From: Bacteroidaceae bacterium
Lineage (GTDB): Bacteria > Bacteroidota > Bacteroidia > Bacteroidales > Bacteroidaceae
Direction: 5' to 3'
Assembly (NCBI GenBank): GCA_017466965.1
Contig: JAFTTD010000381.1
Span: 1-5,102 of the forward strand
Length of the DNA: 5,102 nucleotides
The notes beneath the pieces are model-generated. The model was not told the DNA's origin. It worked only from the letters and a program-made list of their open reading frames with translations, and ran no database searches. Made by a program: the position numbers and the translations under genes. Shown here piece by piece: positions 1 through 5,102 of this stretch (positions are counted from its first letter, which is position 1; every line of letters starts with the position of its first letter).

Positions 1-70
1 GAATAAAAAGGAATTTGAAGTTTAACTGTAGGACTAGTATTTTATGGCACTGTAAGATCTGTTCGAGAAA

Positions 71-193
71 ATGAATGACTATGTCGATGATTTTCTTGAT
101 GACTTCGAGGAGATTACAACAGAATATATAGCCAAGATGGTGAGGAATAGAGAGAAAGAGTTTTTGAATCATGACTTAACTCATAACTTATAA
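71..193 (+). CDS. Possible small ORF or gene fragment, 40 residues, unrecognised
   Basis: This open reading frame of 40 codons starts at ATG 71 and ends with TAA at 191-193. The product would be strongly charged: it is acidic at the start (beginning MNDYVDDFLDDFEEI) and mixed basic/acidic later (VRNREKEF), with no membrane segment, signal peptide or motif I recognise. The ATG overlaps the TGA (72-74) of an open frame that enters from the window edge, an ATGA arrangement sometimes seen in coupled genes. It could equally be the frameshifted tail of an upstream gene, or chance. Against it, the opposite strand is open in the same codon phase over most of the stretch, so openness alone proves little. 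There is no Shine-Dalgarno sequence, which is uninformative in Bacteroidota. Existence as a real gene is doubtful. Confidence 0.15.
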   Translation: MNDYVDDFLDDFEEITTEYIAKMVRNREKEFLNHDLTHNL

Positions 194-199
194 TTCATT

Positions 200-241
200 C
201 AACTTCAGCAAGTAAAGGAAATTGAAATAGTTCTGAAGTTG
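200..241. repeat. Perfect 9-bp inverted repeat with 24-base spacer
   Basis: CAACTTCAG at 200-208 is the exact reverse complement of CTGAAGTTG at 233-241. The 24-base spacer is AT-rich. A transcript from either strand could fold into a stem. Neither side is followed by a run of T, so it is not a typical intrinsic terminator. A second possible pairing uses CAGCAA (206-211) with TTGCTG (239-244), so the fold is ambiguous. No function is assigned. Confidence 0.45.
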
Positions 242-425
242 CTGCATTACGGACAGCGGAACATATTATGATTTATCTTTGTGACGACAACGCATAATAA
301 AAGCATTGTTTACAACTACTGCCGGTTTATCTGCAGAAGCACAGAACATTAGTGCCCTTATACTATTAATATAATAATTCAGCAATATCGGCTCCTTTTA
401 ACTTCATTAAATCCTTTAATAAATA

Positions 426-447
426 CTTAACTCTTAATAGAGTTAAG
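426..447. repeat. Perfect 9-bp palindrome with 4-base loop upstream of smpB
   Basis: CTTAACTCT at 426-434 pairs exactly with AGAGTTAAG at 439-447 across a TAAT loop at 435-438. It ends 53 bases before the smpB start codon. The compact shape would form a stable small hairpin in RNA from either strand, or serve as a dyad operator in DNA. The sequence after it on the plus strand is CTTGTG, not a T-run, so a plus-strand intrinsic terminator is unlikely. Reading the minus strand, the next bases are TATTTATT, which is T-rich but not a clean U-tract. The dyad is seen directly; a regulatory role for smpB is only inferred from position. Confidence 0.5.
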
Positions 448-500
448 CTTGTGAAACTTAAACAATTCATATTTCTTGAAAACTTTAAATACAACTGACA

Positions 501-974
501 ATGTCAAATAAAAATAAAATTGTTAAGACCAACAATATAAACATCAAGAACAAGCGTGCCTCGTTTGAATATGAATTCATTGACACGCTGACATCTGGCA
601 TTGTGCTTACTGGTACAGAAATAAAATCTATCAGACTTGGCAAAGCTAGCCTTGTTGATACTTACTGTTATTTTAACAACGGTGAGCTATGGGTCAAAAA
701 TATGTATGTTTCTCTTTATTCATACGGCTCGTACAACAATCACACAGAAAGAAGAGAAAGAAAGTTGTTACTCAATAAAAAGGAATTGCGGAACTGGGAG
801 AACGAGATAAAGTCTCCAGGAATAACCATTGTCCCTATACGCTTATTCATCAACGAGAAGAGCTTAGCAAAATTAGTCATCGCACTAGCAAGAGGAAAGC
901 GAGAATTTGACAAAAGACAGACTCTCAAGGAGAAGGAGGACAGGAGAGAAATGGACAGAGCTATGAAGTTTTAA
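501..974 (+). CDS. smpB: SsrA-binding protein SmpB
   Basis: SmpB is the cytoplasmic RNA-binding partner of tmRNA (SsrA). It delivers charged tmRNA to ribosomes stalled without a stop codon, so the nascent peptide is tagged for proteolysis and the ribosome is released. The 157 residues match the usual family length of about 150-160. Hallmarks visible in order are the NKRA segment (17-20), the [16 protein letters not shown] block here reading [12 protein letters not shown] (32-43), GKASLVDTY (47-55), the basic RRERKLLL block (84-91), PIRLF (112-116), [12 protein letters not shown] (128-139), and a highly charged C-terminal tail (140-157). The OB-fold core spans roughly 15-130. The tail, with the conserved DKR at 137-139, is the part that inserts into the empty mRNA channel. 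The ATG at 501 gives the expected short basic N-terminus. No Shine-Dalgarno sequence is present. metH follows 61 bases downstream on the same strand. The gene appears intact, and the identification is very secure. Confidence 0.97.
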   Translation: MSNKNKIVKTNNINIKNKRASFEYEFIDTLTSGIVLTGTEIKSIRLGKASLVDTYCYFNNGELWVKNMYVSLYSYGSYNNHTERRERKLLLNKKELRNWENEIKSPGITIVPIRLFINEKSLAKLVIALARGKREFDKRQTLKEKEDRREMDRAMKF

Positions 975-1035
975 CCAATTCCACTTTTCAACTCTCAAAG
1001 GAGTAAGATTACCTCAATAATAGACTGCTATATTC

Positions 1036-3780
1036 ATGGACTTAAGCAAAATCATCAAAGAAAGAATACTTTTGTTAGATGGTGCAATGGGCACCATGAT
1101 TCAGAGTTACGGACTGTCAGAAGCTGATTTTAGAGGCGAGCGTTTCTCTGAACATCCAATATTGATGAAGGGAAATAATGATATTCTGAATATTACTCGC
1201 CCAGATGTGGTTGAAGATATACACAGAAAGTATCTAACAGCAGGTGCAGACATCATAGAGACTAACACGTTCTCGGCTCAGCGCATATCGATGGCAGACT
1301 ATGGAATTACTGATTGTGTTGTTGAAATTGTTGAAGCAGGATGCAAAATAGCAAGAAAGATTGCAGATGAATTTACAGCTATAAATAGCAAGAAACCACG
1401 TTTTGTTGCAGGCGCTGTAGGACCTACAAACCGCTCGTGTAGCATAAGTCCAGACATTGAAAATCCTGCTTATAGGAATGTAACTTTCAACGAGATGGCA
1501 GAAGCCTACATTGAGCAAATGTCAACGATGTTAAGATGCGGTGTTGACATAATACTGATAGAGACAGTTTTTGACACACTCAACGCCAAAGCAGCGCTAT
1601 ATGCGGCAGAAGAAGTTATGAAAATAGCAGAACGTTCTGTGCCAATAATGCTATCGTTAACCATTGCAGACCATGTTGGCCGTACTTTGTCTGGACAAAC
1701 TATTGAGGCTTTCATAGCTTCAATAGAGCATGCGCCACTATTCTCAATTGGCATAAACTGTTCATTCGGCGCTAAGCAGTTAAAACCTTTCTTGAAGACA
1801 TTATCATCCATAGCTCCATGTTATATATCTGTTTATCCTAATGCCGGACTACCTAACGAATTTGGCGGGTATGACCAGACACCAGAACAGATGGTAGCAG
1901 AAATGAAAGAGTATATAGACGAAGGTCTGGTAAACATCATAGGCGGATGTTGCGGTACTACAGACAAATACATCTCACGTTTTAACAACATCATCAAGGA
2001 TGCAGATGGTAAATGGCAACCTCCGCATATACCGAACAAGAGACATCAGCATTTGTGGTTGTCTGGACTTGAGAAATTGGAAGTGTCTGAAAGTAGCAAT
2101 TTCATAAACATCGGTGAAAGATGCAATGTGGCTGGTTCAAGAAAATTCCTCAGACTGATAAAAGAAAAAAAGTATGACGAGGCACTGCAGATTGCACGAC
2201 AGCAGGTGGAAGATGGAGCACAAATACTGGATGTAAACATGGATGACGGTCTCATCAATGCGAAATACGAAATGGTTAATTTCCTAAACCTTATGATGTC
2301 CGACCCTGACATTGCAAGAGTACCCATAATGATTGACTCTTCAGACTGGAATGTAATTGAAGCCGGACTTAAATGCGTACAGGGAAAAAGTATTGTAAAC
2401 TCAATCACACTTAAGGAAGGAGAAGCTGAGTTCATACGTAAGGCTCAAATAGCCAAGAGACTGGGTGCAGCAGTAGTTGTCATGGCATTTGATGAAGCTG
2501 GACAAGCCGTAACTATAGAACATAAAACTGCAGTTTGCGCTCGTTCGTATAACCTGCTTACCGAAGTGGTAGGCATGAAACCACATGACATAATTTTCGA
2601 CCCGAACATCCTGAGTATAGCAACAGGCATTGAAGAACACAACAATTATGCAATCAATTTTCTAAAAGCTTCGGAGTGGATCAAAAAAAACTTACCTGGT
2701 ACGCACATTAGTGGTGGTATCAGTAATTTGTCGTTTTCATTAAGAGGGAACAACTACTTGCGCGAATCAATGCATTCTGTGTTTCTATACCATTCTATAA
2801 AATGTGGTCAGGACATGGGAATAATAAACCCTGCAACTAATATCACGTATGATGAAGTACCAGAATCATTACGTACAAAAATTGAAGATGTTATATTTAA
2901 CAAAAGGCCTGATGCGACAGAAAGACTTATAGAGGAAGCCGAAAAAATCAAGGACAAAGCAATGTGCGAAGAAGCGTCTCCCCAAAAACATGCATGGAGG
3001 AACGGAAATATAGAAACACGACTAAAGTATTCACTTATTAGAGGGGTGACAGAGTATTTGGAGAAAGACATAAGCGAAGCATTGAATACCTACAACAGCC
3101 CCATTGAAATCATAGAAGGTCCACTAATGGAAGCCATGAATACAATAGGCGAAATGTTTGGCGAAGGAAAGATATTTCTTCCACAAGTTGTAAAATCAGC
3201 TCGCACGATGAAAAAAGCTGTAAGTTTCATAGAACCATTTATCCATTCAAATGGACAGACAAACGTAAAATCAGGAAAGATAGTGCTTGCAACAGTTAAA
3301 GGCGACGTTCACGACATAGGCAAAAACATTGTAAGCGTAATCATGGGATGCAACAACTATGAAATCATAGATCTTGGAGTAATGGTTCCAGCTGAAAAGA
3401 TTGTTCAAACAGCCATTAACATTAAAGCGGATATAATAGGCTTGAGTGGTCTGATAACACCCTCACTCGAAGAAATGATAAATGTGGCAAAGGAGCTTGA
3501 AAAAGCAGGCGTTAACATTCCGCTCATGATTGGAGGTGCCACAACAAGTGAAATTCACACTGCATTAAAAATAGCTCCTGCATACTCAGCACCAGTCGTA
3601 TGGATGAAAGATGCATCGCTGAACTCATCAGTCGCATCAATGCTAATAAATCCCAATACACGCAGTACATTCATAGAAGAGCTGAACAACAGATACAACA
3701 AATTAAGACAGAATGAAGGATATAATACATCAATAATAGAAATAGAAAGAGCAAGAAGCAAAAAGTTAAAATTATACTGA
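1036..3780 (+). CDS. metH: Cobalamin-dependent methionine synthase MetH, three-module form without reactivation domain
   Basis: MetH transfers the methyl group of 5-methyltetrahydrofolate through cobalamin to homocysteine, giving methionine and tetrahydrofolate in the cytosol. The homocysteine module (about 1-330) has the ILLLDGAMGTM start and zinc ligands Cys242, Cys305 and Cys306. The methyl-folate (pterin-binding) module (about 355-635) has NIGERCNVAGS, IMIDSS and FDPNI. The cap helices (about 655-735) carry Phe708 and Leu715, which cover cobalamin. The B12 Rossmann module (about 745-880) has DVHDIG, with Asp757, His759 and Ser810 at the same numbers as in E. coli MetH. The protein ends at 914, just after the boundary of this module, whereas E. 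coli MetH is 1227 residues; the AdoMet-binding reactivation module is missing. ATG 1036 is the first possible start, because an in-frame TAG lies at 1021-1023. Co-transcription with smpB is likely. No B12 or SAM riboswitch fits the 61-base gap. Confidence 0.97.
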   Translation: MDLSKIIKERILLLDGAMGTMIQSYGLSEADFRGERFSEHPILMKGNNDILNITRPDVVEDIHRKYLTAGADIIETNTFSAQRISMADYGITDCVVEIVEAGCKIARKIADEFTAINSKKPRFVAGAVGPTNRSCSISPDIENPAYRNVTFNEMAEAYIEQMSTMLRCGVDIILIETVFDTLNAKAALYAAEEVMKIAERSVPIMLSLTIADHVGRTLSGQTIEAFIASIEHAPLFSIGINCSFGAKQLKPFLKTLSSIAPCYISVYPNAGLPNEFGGYDQTPEQMVAEMKEYIDEGLVNIIGGCCGTTDKYISRFNNIIKDADGKWQPPHIPNKRHQHLWLSGLEKLEVSESSNFINIGERCNVAGSRKFLRLIKEKKYDEALQIARQQVEDGAQILDVNMDDGLINAKYEMVNFLNLMMSDPDIARVPIMIDSSDWNVIEAGLKCVQGKSIVNSITLKEGEAEFIRKAQIAKRLGAAVVVMAFDEAGQAVTIEHKTAVCARSYNLLTEVVGMKPHDIIFDPNILSIATGIEEHNNYAINFLKASEWIKKNLPGTHISGGISNLSFSLRGNNYLRESMHSVFLYHSIKCGQDMGIINPATNITYDEVPESLRTKIEDVIFNKRPDATERLIEEAEKIKDKAMCEEASPQKHAWRNGNIETRLKYSLIRGVTEYLEKDISEALNTYNSPIEIIEGPLMEAMNTIGEMFGEGKIFLPQVVKSARTMKKAVSFIEPFIHSNGQTNVKSGKIVLATVKGDVHDIGKNIVSVIMGCNNYEIIDLGVMVPAEKIVQTAINIKADIIGLSGLITPSLEEMINVAKELEKAGVNIPLMIGGATTSEIHTALKIAPAYSAPVVWMKDASLNSSVASMLINPNTRSTFIEELNNRYNKLRQNEGYNTSIIEIERARSKKLKLY

Positions 3781-3832
3781 TTGAAAGAAAAAGAATACAG
3801 TATAATAAGTATATAATTAAGGAATTATGACA

Positions 3833-3876
3833 GGAATGAAGAAAAACAAAAAATCACACACCCTCTTCTTTATTCC
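3833..3876. repeat. Imperfect inverted repeat at the convergent metH/TPR junction
   Basis: GGAATGAAGA at 3833-3842 pairs with TCTTC (3864-3868) and ATTCC (3872-3876), giving ten base pairs interrupted by a TTT bulge, with a 21-base loop. The left arm is between the genes; the right arm lies inside the last codons of the minus-strand TPR gene. It sits where transcripts of both convergent genes should end, so a role in termination or 3'-end stability is possible. The long loop, AT-rich stem and lack of a T-run after the right arm make it a poor intrinsic terminator for metH. A smaller AT-only stem (ATAATT/AATTAT, 3813-3818 and 3823-3828) lies just upstream. Confidence 0.25.
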
Positions 3877-5102
3877 TTATCAAAAAAGAATAGTAATCCT
3901 GAGGCTCTATGCCAGGGAAATAATCAGCAAAAAGAATTTTAGCCGTCTGGGGACACTTGTCACATGCATAACGAAGATATTTCAAGAACATCTTTATGTC
4001 TGTTTTTCTGAAATATATATAAGCAAGGTAAGCGTATGCCTGAACATGTTCAGGATATGTTTTACACAAAATAATCCTATACAATATAGGAATGGCATCA
4101 TCAAAAAGTTCATAAGATACCATTCTGATGGCAACATTTGTTAACAGTTCAACCTTGTCATCCTCATCTACATTTGAAATAATCCTGTCAAAAACAATTC
4201 TTGCATTTTCATAGTTTCCTAACTCCAAATCTATTGTAGCCCGAAGAATATCGCAATCTTGCCATGGCATTCCATGCAGTTGGCATACATCAATCATCTG
4301 ATTAGCATCATTAAAATGCTTGCACACAATAAAAGCGTTGGCGATTTCATACATTAGCATTGGAGTTACATGTTTGTTATCTACATTTAACAAACAATAA
4401 TTCTTTGCTTTCAACAGATGTTCATATCCCTTATCCACTTCATCGTCGAACAGATGTTTCAATCCTATATATATGGACTGGCTGTGATCACCTGTTGCAT
4501 TTATGTATTTTTCAAATATAGGAATGCCTTTATCATACTCTTGCATTGCATAATAACTATGGGCCTTTGCTAGAAGCGCATCTGTATCATCAGGATCTAT
4601 TGCCAAAGCAAAATCTGCAGATGCTATTGATTTTTCAAAATCACCTTTATAATTCTGAACAGCAGCCATAAGTGACCATCCCTTCTTCAGATATGGATCT
4701 AACTCCAACAATTCTGTGTAGATCTTTTCTGTTTGGTCATAAAGTTGGGAGTCACGACATATTTCACCTACAATATAATCAGATTCACAAATCCCTAATG
4801 GTGTAAAACGAGATATGTATTCATCAATCCATGATGCCAACAATTCTCTGTCGCAATTATCTGAAAGTTGTATGAAAGACATAAGTATGTGAACATAATT
4901 ACCACGCATTCTAGTTTCGGCCTCATCCTCTTCATATTCATATCTATTTAATTCCTCCTCTGTCTTAAGCCATTTACTAAACAAACGTTCTGCCTCATTC
5001 ACATCCTTTTCAATAGCATATACCAACTGTGCTCGCAAATAAATATATTCACTATCCTCACACCCTTCAAGGCTATCAATAATATCCTTAGCCTCTTCAA
5101 AA
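3854..5102 (-). CDS. Tetratricopeptide-repeat protein, partial (N-terminus outside the window)
   Basis: The last 415 residues of a TPR protein are visible; the stop is at 3854-3856. The frame is open with no stop to the window edge. The TTG at 5036-5038 (visible residue 22) is an internal leucine, not a start, because the 21 codons before it continue the same helical pattern (SEYIYLRAQL). Counting from the edge, TPR-like helix pairs are seen at about 17-50, 106-136 (YDQTEKIYTELLELDP), 139-172 (FEKSIASADFALAIDPDD), 173-206, 284-316 (YENARIVFDRII), 317-350 (FDDAIPILYRIIL) and 354-386. The stretch at 51-100 is helical and acidic but not clearly TPR. No catalytic motif or membrane segment is visible; a signal peptide cannot be judged. 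TPR arrays are protein-interaction scaffolds, and the partner is unknown. It converges on metH across 73 bases and is likely transcribed independently. Confidence 0.9.
   Translation of the reverse strand, partial: FEEAKDIIDSLEGCEDSEYIYLRAQLVYAIEKDVNEAERLFSKWLKTEEELNRYEYEEDEAETRMRGNYVHILMSFIQLSDNCDRELLASWIDEYISRFTPLGICESDYIVGEICRDSQLYDQTEKIYTELLELDPYLKKGWSLMAAVQNYKGDFEKSIASADFALAIDPDDTDALLAKAHSYYAMQEYDKGIPIFEKYINATGDHSQSIYIGLKHLFDDEVDKGYEHLLKAKNYCLLNVDNKHVTPMLMYEIANAFIVCKHFNDANQMIDVCQLHGMPWQDCDILRATIDLELGNYENARIVFDRIISNVDEDDKVELLTNVAIRMVSYELFDDAIPILYRIILCKTYPEHVQAYAYLAYIYFRKTDIKMFLKYLRYACDKCPQTAKILFADYFPGIEPQDYYSFLIRNKEEGV

Larger units (their letters stand above)
1..500. other. Gene-free upstream region, possibly decayed coding remnants
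   Basis: No convincing gene is seen here. The first 193 bases have short open stretches on the plus strand in all three frames: one ends with TGA at 72-74, one with TGA at 76-78, and one runs from ATG 71 to TAA 193. The minus strand is also open from an ATG at 172 to the window edge. From 195 to 470 the minus strand shows three protein-like open pieces in alternating frames, each closed by a stop. This mosaic fits either chance or a frameshifted relic; no family was recognised. Two perfect 9-bp inverted repeats lie within it (200-241 and 426-447). Sequence just before smpB is AT-rich and must contain, or lie downstream of, the smpB promoter. No clear Bacteroidota promoter pair (TTTG near -33 with TAnnTTTG near -7) was found. 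Confidence 0.6.

Noticed and set aside
274..281. TATCTTTG as a Bacteroidota -7 promoter element (TAnnTTTG)
   Set aside because: It fits the -7 consensus, but there is no TTTG or TTG at the proper distance upstream, and it is more than 200 bases from smpB. A single 8-base match in AT-rich DNA is weak evidence.
366..470. A 34-codon minus-strand ORF starting at ATG 470 as an intact small gene
   Set aside because: It overlaps the hairpin at 426-447, has no recognisable motif and is short enough to be chance. It is kept only as part of the possible relic described among the findings.
740..928. A 62-codon minus-strand open frame inside smpB
   Set aside because: It is antisense to a conserved SmpB core and has no independent support.
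997..1003. AAAGGAG as ribosome binding site for metH
   Set aside because: It lies 32 bases before the ATG, far beyond Shine-Dalgarno spacing, and no start codon follows at the right distance. Bacteroidota commonly start translation without such sites.
1234..3761. Several 66-129-codon minus-strand open frames inside metH
   Set aside because: They are antisense shadows of a fully conserved metH reading frame, with no motifs of their own.
3827..4144. A 105-codon plus-strand open frame after metH
   Set aside because: It lies almost wholly antisense to the TPR gene, whose reading frame has clear repeats and continues beyond it. The plus-strand product has no recognisable motif and a low-complexity basic start. 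It is a shadow frame.
5036..5038. TTG as start codon of the TPR gene
   Set aside because: The frame is open for 21 more codons up to the window edge, and those codons continue a TPR-like helix, so this is an internal Leu codon.

Overview
The window carries two housekeeping genes and one partial gene of a Bacteroidota-type genome, most like a Prevotella or related Bacteroidales. This assignment is an inference. It rests on the moderate-to-low GC content, the absence of usable Shine-Dalgarno sequences before clear start codons, and the style of the proteins. No rRNA, tRNA, CRISPR array, insertion sequence or phage gene can be seen.

Layout. Positions 1-500 hold no convincing gene. The stretch contains short open pieces in several frames on both strands and two perfect 9-bp inverted repeats, and is best read as intergenic DNA with possible remnants of decayed genes. 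Positions 501-974 (+) encode SmpB, the tmRNA partner of ribosome rescue. After 61 bases, positions 1036-3780 (+) encode cobalamin-dependent methionine synthase MetH. After a 73-base convergent gap, positions 3854-5102 (-) encode the C-terminal 415 residues of a tetratricopeptide-repeat protein. Its reading frame stays open past the window edge, so its true start lies outside.

How the genes relate. smpB and metH run in the same direction with a short gap and are probably co-transcribed, but they work in unrelated processes: trans-translation, and methionine/folate/B12 metabolism. The TPR gene converges on them and is a separate transcription unit.

The most notable biological point is that MetH has only three of the four modules of the E. 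coli enzyme. The homocysteine, methyl-folate and cobalamin modules are complete, with active-site residues at or near E. coli numbering, but the C-terminal AdoMet-binding reactivation module is absent. The protein ends cleanly at the module boundary and is not a random truncation, which implies that reactivation is supplied in trans or by another route. I found no evidence of a new multi-gene system in this window.
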